64,000 nt of DNA from Haemaphysalis longicornis (taxonomy: Eukaryota; Arthropoda; Arachnida; Ixodida; Ixodidae). Shown piece by piece: positions 20,681-31,379 of the stretch. Within the stretch, counting starts at the first letter, position 1. Each line of letters begins with the position of its first letter. The notes beneath the pieces are model-generated. The model saw only the letters and a program-made list of their open reading frames with translations, was not told where the DNA came from and did no database searches. The stretch is from assembly GCA_013339765.2 (NCBI GenBank), contig CM023454.1, positions 141,982,593 to 142,046,592 on the forward strand, in the 5' to 3' direction. The position numbers and the translations under genes were made by a program.

Positions 20681-22400
20681 GGTAGCACAAATATGCAGCA
20701 GCTTATTACCGCACTTCGATAAACTCCCATGCGCTTTTCTTCGTGGCGGGCAAACGGGGCTGCCTACAAGTAGAAGGCCAACGGCTGAAACCGGGTTCAA
20801 CATAATGCATCTTTGTTCTTTTTCGATGTAGCCGGGACCCGAACACCCGTTAACTATGGTGCACCATGGGCGCTATTATACAATGAATGCTTGTCTTCTT
20901 TTCAGAGTGAAATTTAAATGTTGAGAAGCGGATTACTTCAGATGGAGAATCTTCCGGGGGAATTTTATTCGCGACGGCCAAATTCGCCAGTTTATTAGGA
21001 AGGAGGCTACATGGTGAAACCGAGGTACACAGACCACATCCGTGTTTTCAGGCAACGAACCCGGATGCGGCATTCGCGCTAACTCACCAGGAGCCTAATC
21101 GTCACGCTGATGCTATAAGTGCTTGTCTAGTTTTGAAACCTCTAATCAAATATGGAAGGGTGCCTCTGGGCAGTTCGAGAAATTTCCACGAGGTTTTTGT
21201 TCTCCGGTAAGAAGCAGATGCTTGCCTGGAGGAAGCACAAGAGTGAATCCGCGGCCAACATGCCCCTTCTCAGTCGTCTAGCGATGGAGCCCGGGTCCGT
21301 TCTGCCCGCTAAATTATGTGCGACATTAGCAAACCTTTATGATGACTGCTGGACTGCTTTTGGGGAAAAAAACAAATATTAAATGGCAAATTACAACAGT
21401 CGAGAAATTTACACGAGTTTTTTTGTTTTTCATGGCGCGCCAACGCGGCAGCTTACAAGGAGCAGGCGAAAGGGTAAACTGAGGCCAACAATGCACATCT
21501 TTGATCTTTGGCGACGAAGCTGGGCCCGAAATGCGGGGCAACTCAAATACGCAATGGGCGCGTTTCTCTAGTGAGTGCATCTCTGCTTTCAACAGTAAAA
21601 CACGCACTTGCAGCGGCAGATTACGGCAGCTCCACGATGTTTTTTTTCTCCTGGGTAAACGCAGGTACTTACTAAAAGGAGGCGCAAGCGTGAAACCGAG
21701 GTCAACGCCCCATATCTCGGCTCTCTGGCGATGGAGCCGGGTGGAGAACGCCTGCTAACTGGGTTCCCAATGGGTTCACTTTAACAATGCGTATTTGCCT
21801 GGTTTCGGAAGTAAAACGTTAATTTGCAGCAGCGGATTGTGGCAGTTCGAGAAATTTCCATGAGTTTTTTAACGTGGCGATCGAACGCGTCTTCTTACAA
21901 CGTGGAGGTAAAAAGAAAACCAAAAATAAATATCCCGCATCTTCGTTTTCTGTCGAGAAAGGTTTTCCGGAATGCTCTTTACTCAAGTGCGCCAAAGCGC
22001 TCATCTACAATGACTGCTTGTATTTTTTTCTGAAGCAAAATGAAATATGCAGCGGCAGATTACAGCACTGAGAGAACTTTTAACGAAGTTCTTGTTCGCA
22101 CCGTTCAACTGCGGCTGCTTCTAGGACTAGTCAAAAGGGGGAATTCGAAGTCAACAAACTGCACCTTCGTTCTCTGGCGATGGAGCTGGTTCTGGAATCC
22201 CCGCTAAAGTGCGCAATGGGCATGTTTCTGCAATTACTGCGTCTTCATCGGCAGCAAAGCTTAACATGAAGTGAAGGATTACTTCAGTTCGAGAAATTTC
22301 CACGAGCATTTTATTCGTGGCACTCAAAGGCACCTGTTTACAAGCAGCCCTGTCCGAAATCCCGCCACGCCGGGCATAGCGGAAGCTGCTGCCAGTCAAA
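20680..22400 (+). repeat. ~220-bp tandem repeat, array 1 (about 8 diverged monomers)
   Basis: A marker word near ttcgagaaatttccacgag recurs near 20716, 20948, 21172, 21404, 21627, 21847, 22070 and 22290, spacing 220-232 bp. Other words recur in order within each unit: tacaaggaggagg, gggtgaaaccgagg, tctctggcgatggagccggg, aatgcccgctaa and gactgctt. Monomers are strongly diverged, so the array is old. It has no coding potential; open frames cut across units. Confidence 0.8.
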
Positions 22401-22465
22401 ATAGTGGATTATTGTAGTGGAGACCCCGCCATGCCAAATGGCGGGCACTATCGGGCACGCCGCTA

Positions 22466-22580
22466 TTGGGGGGCATGGTGGTACAGATGGTGGCATACCC
22501 GTCTAGCGGGCATAGGCGTCACTTGGGGGGCATGGTGGTACAGATGGCGGCACACCCGTCTAGCAGGCATAGTCGTCACG
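22466..22580 (+). repeat. 57-bp tandem repeat, two copies
   Basis: The unit (ggcatggtggtacagatgg ... acccgtctagc ... cataggcgtcac) occurs at about 22471 and 22528 with few differences. A third, weaker part of the unit (cgggca...) precedes it. It follows directly on array 1 of the ~220-bp repeat. Confidence 0.7.
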
Positions 22581-22589
22581 GGGAGAATA

Positions 22590-23040
22590 GTGGGTCGTGA
22601 ATTTTACTGGAACGGCAGCCGTCTTGACAGAATATGCATAGATGTATGCGTGGCTGCCGGGACACTTTTGCTGCTCAATGTGGAAAAAGTAATGCGAAAC
22701 CGTGCGCTCACACCACAGCTTCATTTTATTCTGCACAGACCCCCTTTTCACGGCGGCTCGCCTCTGTAAATAACCTCCACAGGTACTTGAGGGCATAGTT
22801 GACGCACATTTCACCAGGGGATTCTGAAAGTAGAAGGCAGGCCACATATCTGGTCAAGGAAACTCACACAGACCTTCCATTTTTTGTTTGTTCTCAATAA
22901 AACGTCCTCTTTCCTTCTTATTAACATTTTAAGTCGCCTTCTTATTCTGATATATGAACTCAGCCTGGTCTAAGGATGAACGAGTGAAAACCATTGACAT
23001 AAACCAAAAAACTACGGGAAATATGGTTCTCACTAAAAAT
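22590..23040. other. No recognisable feature
   Basis: Nothing on either strand resembles a gene, RNA or repeated unit seen elsewhere in the window. There is an AATAAA near 22898 in a T-rich context. Confidence 0.4.
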
Positions 23041-23049
23041 ATTTTCTGC

Positions 23050-23625
23050 CTTTGATTAACATACTCAAACCACACGGGGTGGAAAGGAGTAGTATAACAG
23101 TAAGAGGCCTAACACAAGCGTGGACCCGCAACCTGTATTAGCAAAATGGAAAAACGAATGCAGGTGCGCGCATGCGCAGAGGGAGAAGAAAACATTGAAG
23201 CACCTCTGCCAAGAATATTGCACTGAAAAACAAGAAAACACAGGATAAAGCATGTGTAGAGGGGGTTGACAAATCACTTGAGCATATGGCCGACAATCTT
23301 GGCTTCTTTTTTGTGGAGCGTAATCAAGGTGTGGCTTACGCAGTCAGCTTTTAAAATGTTCACGTAAAAGGCTTCTAGTATCTCCCTAACCATTCCATTT
23401 CTATGCTCGAAGTGCCCCTTGCTATCATCGAAACAGGATTTGCACCCACACTTATTGCAAGTTGCAGGTGAAATTGCGTACGTGCTATCTTTTATCGTCC
23501 CTGAGTCTTACATTTAGGAAGGGCCCCATCTGCCCCATGTACTCTCCTTCACAAGGCAGCGGTATTGGGTGAACAGCACACATTTTACAAGGCAAAAAGC
23601 ACACGTGTGTTTACACCATGTGAAC
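23050..23625 (-). pseudogene. PLE-2 C-terminal fragment with decayed GIY-YIG domain (minus)
   Basis: The minus strand at about 23600-23510 reads a GIY-YIG-like segment (PIPLPCEGEYMGQMGPF, then VRLRD) ended by a TAG. A second segment at 23465-23275 reads CGCKSCFDDSKGHFEHRNGM and VREILEAFYVN and ends in a stop. This matches the C-terminal, cysteine-bearing tail of the plus-strand copy at 24100-24210 and 26693-26740. The 3' UTR runs on to about 23050. The family differs from PLE-1 and PLE-4. Confidence 0.65.
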
Positions 23626-23649
23626 GTTTTTTTTTGTTGTTCACCAATG

Positions 23650-24212
23650 AACAAAATAAAGCCGGCCTATTTTGTTCTTAGCCGAGGAAAAGGGTTGCAT
23701 ACCATATAGGGAACCCACACTTTTTGCCTGCGCGCCGTTTTGTGCATGTACGGCAAGACAACTCAGCAAAGGAACTTGTGAAACGTGCGGTCATGCCCTA
23801 CATGCACAAGATGGCACATGGGCTGAAAAATGTGGGGTCTCGATATGGCGTGCAAATCCTTTTCTCAGCTAAGAACAAAATAGGCAGGCTTTGTTCGTTG
23901 GTGAATAAAAAGCGTCCACATAACGCCAGTTTTACAACTTCCAAAGTCAAGTACACGCGTGCTTTCTTGCCTTGTAAAATGCGTGTCGTTTACCAGATAC
24001 TGCCCTCTTGCATAACAGTGTACGTGGGGCATATGGGAGCTGCTGAAAAGAGCACCCATCGACGATAAAACATCCCACGTATGCAAATTTACCCACAGAG
24101 TGAAGAAAAGTGTGCATGCAAACCTCGATTCGGTGATAACGAGGGGCTCTTCAAGCATAGAAATCGGATGCTTAGGAATATAGTAGAAGCCTTCAACACT
24201 AACCTTTATAAA
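23650..24212 (+). pseudogene. PLE-2 fragment (plus): linker and GIY-YIG, first part
   Basis: The frame from 23724 reads KRAVMPYMHKMAHGLKNVGS and CSLVNKKRP, then a GIY-YIG remnant (MRVVYQILPSCITVYVGHMG) near 23980-24040. A TAA near 24067 and a frame change follow; the tail (CACKPRFGDNEGLFKHRNRM, LRNIVEAFNTNLYK) ends at 24212. There a DNA transposon interrupts it. It lies head-to-head with the minus-strand copy at 23050-23625. Confidence 0.7.
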
Positions 24213-24542
24213 TCAATATTGTGGCACTCCTTGGGCTGCACCGTCCGGCTGCTTCCTGTGGGTACTGCGGGCAGACCAGCCGCTGCCCCAGCCGAATGCC
24301 ACCGCTCACTTTGGAATGCATTTTGTGCGTCTCATATGGCGTGAAAATGTGTAAATGCCTTTTCATTTGATGTGTCATCATGCCACAGCTTACTGCCTGA
24401 AAGCACATTCTAGGAAAACGAGAACTAATTCTTATGCCAGGCTTGACCACGCTGCACACAGATGCAGTGTGTCACAGCGTGTCGCATGTCGTGAATGAAG
24501 GGTGTTGCGCGTTCTCGTCAAAATCATGAACTGTGTGGTTCG

Positions 24543-25076
24543 ATTTTGTCGGGACCCGTGTTTCCCTACGCCTCGCCTGCACATGCTTTCGCGAACCAGC
24601 AGCCGCCATTTTGGGCGGCCAGCGCATCGCGTGAGCCATGACCTCTTCGTGACCCCATGGGATGCGCTGAACCGGCTCGCTGTGAATCTGTGCGCGAGGG
24701 CGCCGGGGAAGGACTGGGCGATTTGGTCGGAATCGGTTGGCTATGCCCCGATGACGGGAACCCAGCTTCTTCCACGGACTCTGCTGAGATTCTGCCCTGA
24801 TCGGTCGCACGGGATGCCTCCCCAGCTCCCGAAGCCGTGATGACCGTTATCGAGGTCTGGGTCCCGCAGCTTCAGCGAGCGGAGTCCCACCAGCGCCCAC
24901 AAGCGATAGTCATGTTGTCTGGTATATGCCCTGTAACTGCCAGGTAATAAAGCCTCTGAGAACCCGAACCCGTGCGCGAGTCTTCGCCTTCCTCAGGGCT
25001 AGTGTACGGCTCGTAGCACTTTCTCTAGCGAAGCTAGCCGGGGTCCTCTGCTATCCCGTACGTTAGCCCACAATTT
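24543..25076 (+). mobile_element. 526-bp solo LTR in the left arm of the DNA transposon, TSD ATTT
   Basis: The LTR (24547-25072) starts TGTCGGGACCCG and ends GTTAGCCCACA and is flanked by ATTT on both sides. The right arm of the transposon is uninterrupted at the matching place (near 26345), which proves insertion. AATAAA at ~24947 on the plus strand suggests plus orientation. The sequence is GC-rich compared with its surroundings. No related internal region is in the window. Confidence 0.8.
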
Positions 25077-26029
25077 GCAGTGCCAGTCTTTCTAATGTGA
25101 ATTGTTATACCCAGGTGTTTACAGCTACTTGCCGTCTTTTTAATTCTCACGTTCAAGTCCCGTGCTCAGAGAGAAATTCACATGCACAGAGGCCATCTGT
25201 TCGAGTGTGACAGCGCCGCTGTTCACTGCCCTAACAAGCAATGCAAGCACAAAATATTAGTACAAAAATATCCTGAAGAAATAAACGTATAGATATACAA
25301 TGAGACAAACCCCCAGAAGCATAAGAATAGAAAGACACACATCGCTTGCATATATTTCCTTACTTCAATCCAAGTGTCTCATTCACTGCTTTACTCCTAC
25401 ATGAAATCTAATCACCCTATAAATTTTCCTGGGGCTCACGGTGCTGTGCAAATGGGTCATCACGCTGAACTGGAAACACTGAATCAAGCAGTTTGGCACA
25501 AACAGCAAAAAAGTGTGGCTGCATGTTTCTTCCAGAAACCTGTTACTGACCCCCTTGACGTCCATTGCTGAGACTTAGGGTATTTACAAGCGTGCTGTCA
25601 ATAATTCTCGCTCAACTTGTGGCCTCTGAGGATCTATTTTGCTGCACTACCCTTTTGTGGTCAATTGCTGTAGGTGACTTTGCCATACTCGAGGGATTAG
25701 CTGCACACTCGCCCTTCTCACATACCCGTGCTGCAACGCAAACAAAGGGTTGATTTTCGCAGACCTTGGCCTCGTAAAATAAACACAGCTAACTTCTAGA
25801 AAACTGAGTTTCTGACTGCAACTGCATTTAGGGTCAATAAACGGGCTTTATAAACTGGCGTGCCACACCTTTTCTTTTTTGCTGCTTGTGCCAAGCTGCT
25901 GTATAGGAAGTACTTTCGGTTCAACATGAAGACCCATTTGCACAGCGCTGCAAGCCTCCAGAAAATTTATAGACTTCGCACATGTATACGTCTGAGTAAA
26001 GTAGTAAATTGGGGGAGTTGGCGTAAGTT

Positions 26030-26115
26030 CATTTCGTACAGCAGTGCAAACACACAGACAGAAGGAAGGAAAAACATGCAAGCTCTGTGTCTTTTCTTCC
26101 TTACGCTTCTGTGTG
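26030..26115. repeat. Strong hairpin, ~35-bp arms
   Basis: The left arm (gtgcaaacacacagacagaa ggaagg...) pairs with the right arm (ccttacgcttctgtgtgtttgcac) around a ~20-bp loop. It lies in the interior of the long-inverted-repeat transposon. Confidence 0.7.
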
Positions 26116-26692
26116 TTTGCACCATGGTACGACATCTATACGCCTATTTCTGTGGGTTAGTTCTTGCGTGAAGGCTTTGCAGTTGTGTTGGTTGTTAGTG
26201 CAGTCAACCGCAGCGCAGTCATGCTTGACGGGTAGCTTCCATACATAGTGAATTTCACGCAGGGCATGGTGACATGGAGGTGGGATTTAAAAAAAAAGCA
26301 AGCGGCTGTAATAACCCGGGTACAACAGTGGGCATCAAGAAGTCTGGCACTACAAAATAGAGCCACACAAGTCATGATTTTGTCGAAAACATGCCACACA
26401 CTGCATTCACAATCTGTGCAGCATGGTCAAGCCTCGCATAAGAATTAGTTCTCGTTTTCCTTGAATGTGCTCTCTGGTGAACAAGCTAACTGTGGCATGA
26501 TATATCAAATGGGGAAGGCGCTTACCAATTTTCAAGCCACACGAGACGCACGATATGCAGTCCACGATATGAGCGATGGCACGCTGCGGGGGTGCTTGCA
26601 TGGTTGCATGGTAGCACAGTGCTTGCATGGTAGCACACTGATCACGGAAAAGGGCTGCGCCCAGGGAGAGCCCGGCAATTATGGTCTATAAA

Positions 26693-27005
26693 GGTGACTG
26701 CGTAAGCCAGACCTCGATTACGTCCCACACACAAAAAAAAGCCAAACTAGTTGGCCATATGCTCACGTGACTTGTCCGCCCCTCTCCACACACCTTTTCT
26801 TCCAACTTCTTGTCTTTTTAGAGCATTATCCTATGCGAAGCTGCATCAGTCTTTTCTTCTCCCTCTGTGCAGGTGCGTAGTTGCATGTATATGCGCATTC
26901 TTTCTGTTGCCTAATAAACACTAGTTCAAGTCAGGACTAGTGTTGTGCCCCTTTTTGTTGTCCTGTTCTTTTCCAGCGTGTTGTTTCCCACAATCATAAA
27001 TGTCT
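26693..27005 (+). pseudogene. PLE-2 fragment (plus): C-terminal end and 3' UTR
   Basis: The frame continues the interrupted copy with GDCVSQTSIT and, after an A-run, KLVGHML and a stop near 26769. The counterpart on the minus strand (23340-23280) reads DCVSHTLITLHKKE and VGHMLK. The UTR (agttgcatgtatatgcgcat ...) has an AATAAA near 26913 and ends about 27000. Confidence 0.65.
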
Positions 27006-27161
27006 TAAGTCCCCTCCCATTTTTTAACTAGAAACTACCCCTCAGCCTGAACTCAAGTTGAAGAGCTGGGAACGGGTTTTTTTCTGTAATTAATACCTAT
27101 TCCCGAATAAAATACCAACTCAAAACAGGCGTGTCAGCCAGTTGGAAACATCTTATATGCT

Positions 27162-27398
27162 CTAAATATTAAATGAATCGACAATATAATCTTGACCTAC
27201 TTTTTTAAAAAGCGCCCGATAATATAGATGTTCACATACTTTTTCAAGTTCCACATTGACGAAAGATGCTGTCTTCTCTATCGCCTGTGCCATGCTGTAG
27301 AAGGTCTGCCCCGTCACATCCTGTACCACCGCTTCTGTAGGGTTGCCAGATCCAGGCAGAAGTCTCCATAGGATGTGTTCCGCATCAGCCACGTCCAT
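27162..27398 (-). CDS. Unrecognised 78-aa frame, possible host exon
   Basis: On the minus strand an ATG in good context (aaaaATGG, 27398) opens 78 codons ending in a stop at 27162. The product is acidic at the start and helix-prone later (AQAIEKTASFVNVELEKV). A pyrimidine-rich stretch and AG just upstream (~27425) could be a splice acceptor; a second frame is also open across the first half, so the true frame is uncertain. I do not recognise the protein. Codon composition looks more coding-like than the surroundings. It could be a 3'-terminal exon of the putative minus-strand gene, or chance. Confidence 0.3.
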   Translation of the reverse strand: MDVADAEHILWRLLPGSGNPTEAVVQDVTGQTFYSMAQAIEKTASFVNVELEKVCEHLYYRALFKKVGQDYIVDSFNI

Positions 27399-27633
27399 TT
27401 TTCGTCAGGCACATCCACATTTGGACCAATCTGCACTTGCAATTAGAAAACAAAGCAATTAGTTTTAAACTTCCAACTGATCAACTTGCACTCTTTAAAT
27501 CAGGTATAAGTACTATATCCTGTGTTGAGGTTGTACCTTACTTTATTAGAAAGCTAAATAATGTAACCAAACTTTACTGGTCACATAAATCCAAAAATTT
27601 GATCAAGTAATTGTTGTCGTGCTCTGCAACAAT

Positions 27634-28046
27634 CTATACGACTGGTTCTCAAATGGGGGTCCGCAGACCCCAAGGGGGTCCGCGAGAGCCCTTCAGGGGT
27701 CCGTGAAGCCTCTTTCAAAACTTTTCCCCTGCCACTGTTTTCTCGATTTTGCCAGAACTTTCTCGGTATGCAAACAGGTGGCCTCGCTGCATTACATGTA
27801 TGTTCAGTTTCTCTGCGTAGTGCATATTTTAACACCTTCTTTCCGCACAACATGCCAGCTATGACAAGAGATAAAAAGGCCTACCTAAGGCAGCATATAA
27901 CTGTTCAAAGACTTGTACATACAAGTACAAATTGTTTGACATAATGACACCGATCAACATATGCTCAATCGTGGGGTACCCACTGTTTCGCAAGCCAAGA
28001 AGGGGTCCTGGGGCAGTCATGGCTGCGAACCACTGCGCTGCTATAC
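27634..28046. mobile_element. hAT-type MITE remnant
   Basis: The left end (actggttctcaaatgggggt, then ccgcagaccccaaggggg) is typical of non-autonomous hAT elements, and the right end holds the inverted gaaccactg near 28026-28035. CTATAC flanks both sides (27634-27639, 28041-28046), short of the 8 bp expected for hAT. There is no transposase. Confidence 0.6.
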
Positions 28047-28078
28047 TATTGAAGTTTTGGTAGGCCAAAAGATAACAC

Positions 28079-28175
28079 ACACCCGCCGCCGTGGCTCAGT
28101 GGCTAAGGCGTTGCGCTGCCGAGCACAAGGGCATGGGTTGGATTCCCGGCCAATTTTACCCTAGTGGCGCGTAGA
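28079..28175 (+). mobile_element. tRNA-derived SINE, head fragment
   Basis: It begins cccgccgccgtggctcagtgg with an A box (TGGCTCAGTGG) and a B box (GGTTGGATTCC) about 45 bp on, matching the head of the full SINE at 52465-52697. The body after the tRNA part is lost. Confidence 0.75.
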
Positions 28176-28230
28176 TGGGCAAAGAGCAAAGCTGGCCGCC
28201 CCACCTAGCTTATTTTTGGTTCAACTAAGA

Positions 28231-28735
28231 TTATGCCTGGTTATGCTTGGAAACTCGGCCAAGTATTATGTGTAGTTGTTTTGAAATGCGGACAAGTTGT
28301 AAAGAAAGCTTTCTGCCTCTACGAACCAATGGTTTCTTCATGGAGTGCGCAACAAGAAACTCCCAACGTGGCTGAGGAGGAGGAGGGCCCTTTTCACTTA
28401 TGGAGCACTGTGTAGATTGAGCGGCGAAGGGCGCTATTACCCAGCGTTCCCCCAATGCCGGAGTTGCTTTTGGAGCTGTGCACCCCGGCGGGCACGTTGG
28501 CAAAACCATTCCGTTGGCTTTGTCATCTGCTTTAGCGACGGTTGTTTGGGCCTGTTCTTGTGCAGCATCGCGTACATTGCGCGCTTCCTTCACACGACTT
28601 TTTTAACTTGCTCTACAGCACCACCTGGGTAACCAAGACCCGACGGAATTAACTGGCCATTCACCAAAGATACGTTTAGGATTGGTTTTGAGGGCAGGAA
28701 AACAAAATGTACAAACCACATACAGACATCTGGTC
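28231..28735 (-). CDS. Unrecognised coding-like segment, possible host exon(s), frameshifted
   Basis: From about 28735 the minus strand is open through LVNGQLIPSGLGYPGGAVEQ and stops just after an A-run (aaaaaa near 28610). In the next frame 28593-28231 continues with an alanine/glutamine-rich helix (VRDAAQEQAQTTVAKADDKA), then a Cys/Pro segment. The change of frame at a homopolymer could be an assembly error or a real lesion. A putative acceptor (ttctctag) lies upstream near 28740. I do not recognise the family. Confidence 0.25.
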
Positions 28736-28739
28736 ACTA

Positions 28740-29425
28740 GAGAAACGCTACCTTTTGCGCAGTGCTTGCCACGAATGGGACTCTGTTTTCTAAATTACTG
28801 AATACAAATTTGGTTATGTTTTAACAGGCATTACAGAAGACAAAACAATCAACAGGATCTGATAAATAGCGATTATAAAAGTTCCCTCAGCTTTCTCGCA
28901 ATTCTCAACCTTACTAAGCTAACTAGTAATCGGTATAAATGGGAATCACTAAGCTCACATGTCGAATTGCTTCGGTGTCTGCGCTGGTGTCGTGCGGTGG
29001 TGTAGCCCCTAGCTAGCTCATCAGAATGACGAGGTTCCGCTGTCTCACCCTTAGAAAGACGCTCATCACCGTTTTCTTTTTGCTGATGCACGGCCGGGAT
29101 ACAGCGGCGGCGTCCGGCGCTCTAGCCCGGCCGTGGCCAACACTGCTGCAATCGGGACGCCGCCCCCGTGAATTCCAGATAACGGCTGGCAGAATATGTG
29201 GTTTCACTCTTTGCACTGCCACGTTTGTCAATTCAAGTGACGGTATGGGCAATTGTTGTGGGTGTCGTTTACAGCTTTGCTTTCCAACCACCTTTAAAGC
29301 GTGGATTGGAAGCAATTTTTTTTTGCTGGGTGTCGTCGTTAGACCCCAAAAGAGGAATGACCACTCAGTGATGAAAGAATGTACAACGTATACGTGCCAA
29401 CCAACTTTGCAATGAAGCCCAATGT
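28740..29425. other. No recognisable feature
   Basis: Open frames of 129 and 159 residues overlap on opposite strands near 29013-29492 but have no known motif, and both contain CpG-rich low-complexity sequence. I could not choose between them and call neither. Confidence 0.3.
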
Positions 29426-29429
29426 GTGC

Positions 29430-29592
29430 GATGGCCACTTTTTTATTGGAGGTGAAAAGCGTAAGTGCATGCATGTTCCAAGATTTTGGCACGCATTAAA
29501 GATCCCCAGGTGGTCAAAATTAATCTGGAGCCCTCCACTACAGCGTGCCTCAACGCCTTTGTAGCGTCGGCGAGTACACCATACAATCAATT
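29430..29592 (+). mobile_element. tRNA-derived SINE, tail fragment
   Basis: It matches the body and tail of the SINE at 52465-52697 in order: ggaggtgaaaagc, cattaaagatccccaggtgg, tcaaaattaatctggagccc, tccactaca and the end tacaatcaatt. The tRNA-related head is missing. Confidence 0.8.
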
Positions 29593-29594
29593 AA

Positions 29595-31230
29595 TGATGC
29601 TCGAAGGGTAATGGAGAGCACAGAGGGACAATCGTTTGCTAAAGACCTTTTTGAACTCCTTTGCTCTCAACCATTTGGCTATGTGGTCTGGTGTCTGGGA
29701 TGCTAATTAAGTTGATTAATGTTAATGTTTCACCGACAATTCGCTTCTTTCACTGCCCTAAGTCATGCAAGGATTGAGCCATAGTGAAGCTGCAGGATTT
29801 CTTTCTACGCGAACGCTGAAGAACCAAGCAGCAGACGTTTGTACAAGTTTGAAATTGTCTGTTTACATGTTCCGTCGATGCTTTGCACTGTGGTAGTAGT
29901 AGTCGTCATATGCAAAAATATCGTCGTGGTCCTTTTGACGAGCACTGCATGCGCCACTTGACAACAGCTGGGGCGCAGTGGTGCGCTTACATGCACGACG
30001 CATGCGCTGCTTTCCTCGATTTGCGTCGAGGTTTCATGGAGCAGGTTATTAGCAACTGTGGGGTTGCTGGTCTCTAGGCAACCCGAGGCACTCCTCCAAC
30101 ATTTTGCTTCTTTTCTTTGCTAAAGGCACTCTGCATGCAGGGGTTTGGTTGGCGGTTACTCGAGACACACGCTCACGAGCACTCGGCATTTTTTGGGTAT
30201 TTTAAACGCATTAGCGCCACACATTACAGCCAGCTACAACAGTTGCACTGTTCAAACAGTACGCATTGGAGAAAAATGCTGCATGAAAGCCAGTCCGTAG
30301 TCCAGCATGAAATGGCTGATCAAACACGACTGCTCACCTGGGCCGCTGGTCTTCAACGCTCCCAGTTCGGGCCGGGCCTACGCGTACACAATAATGTAGC
30401 AAGCCGCATTCGCAACAACCAAATCTGCTTCTTAAAATAAATTCTAATGTACCCAAAATTTTTGTTTAATGCTTTTGAAGTAAGCCATAACCGAGCACAT
30501 GCAACTGAGAAAACAGTGTTAATAGAATAGCTTATTGCAGGACAGCTATTGAAATGTGCGACGGTAAAACTCTGGAGTGCTGTATCACTGCTTCTTGCGG
30601 GTTATTTTTATACGTACACGATTGAAACCAGGTCATTCATCTCTTACAAATAGCTGCAGCAATCAGGTTACTATTAGTAAACTCGAACCGCCAAAACTAG
30701 TACACAGGCCACATTGTCTACTGCGACTTGTGTGGTAGGAACACGTTACACTTCTTACTGTACACGGTTTTCACTGCTTTTTCACTGGACATAATTAGCC
30801 ACGACAAAGTATTGTTCTTCCATAGAAAGAAAAGTGCGAAACAAGCTACTTCCGGCACGTATCTGCAGGCTGTCGGGAGCGGCTGCCGTTCTCAGCATCG
30901 GTTCCCAAAACCCCAATTTATTGGACCGTCTGTGCTGTGTGCAATCAGGTTTTAAACCAGTTGCTGACGCTACCGTTCTTTTTATGTCGACTATTAGACA
31001 GCATTCTTGCATGACCAAAAATTCAAGTGCAGTTGTACTTTAAGGACCAATATTTTCTAAGAAATAACTGTTCATAGAACTTTGCTCTTGAGTGTTGTGC
31101 ATGCATCCAGCTGAAGTTGTAAGCTAAAAGAAAAGTGCTGCCGAGATTTAAATTGCAGGCTAAATTCTGGTTTTTTGGCTCCTCATGATTCATTAGTGTA
31201 CAGCAACGACAAAGGAAAAAATTCCGCCTA
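29595..31230. other. No recognisable feature
   Basis: AT-rich sequence with scattered frames under 110 residues. I saw no family motif, no tandem structure and no further copy of the repeats found elsewhere. Confidence 0.35.
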
Positions 31231-31231
31231 C

Positions 31232-31361
31232 CTGGCCATCTACAGCTGCAAACATTCTCAAAACTGGCTCAAGGAGGAAGGGAAGAGGGGACACCACAGC
31301 TCCAGCAACACCTTTCCTCCAGCAAGTGAACCTGGTGGTGGTCGCACCGGCACTGCAACTG
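31232..31361 (-). CDS. Candidate internal exon, 130 nt
   Basis: On the minus strand the interval is bounded by a good acceptor (tatctgctttcag, 31374-31362) and a good donor (CCAG|GTAGGC at 31232/31231). One frame is open throughout, including VVSPLFPFLLEPVLRMFAAV, a hydrophobic, protein-like stretch; a second frame is open for most of it. The product is not recognised. It would belong with the other minus-strand candidates at 27.2-34.9 kb. Confidence 0.3.
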
Positions 31362-31379
31362 CTGAAAGCAGATACAAAT

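Larger units (their letters stand above)
24207..26692. mobile_element. 2.47-kb DNA transposon with ~510-bp terminal inverted repeats, TSD TATAAA
   Basis: TATAAA at 24207-24212 and 26687-26692 flanks the insertion, and the PLE-2 reading frame resumes directly after the second copy. The left arm (24213-~25245, less an inserted LTR) is the reverse complement of the right arm (~26165-26686). Shared blocks include gaaaacgagaactaattctt, catgccacag and gaccatgctgcaca. An inner pair (25406-25540 with 25850-25985) is also inverted, so almost the whole element can fold back. I found no transposase, so it is non-autonomous; the superfamily is not determined. Confidence 0.8.

Noticed and set aside
29013..29492. 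Frames of 129 (plus) and 159 (minus) residues overlapping on opposite strands
   Set aside because: No motif in either, and they contradict one another; no splice or start context favours one.
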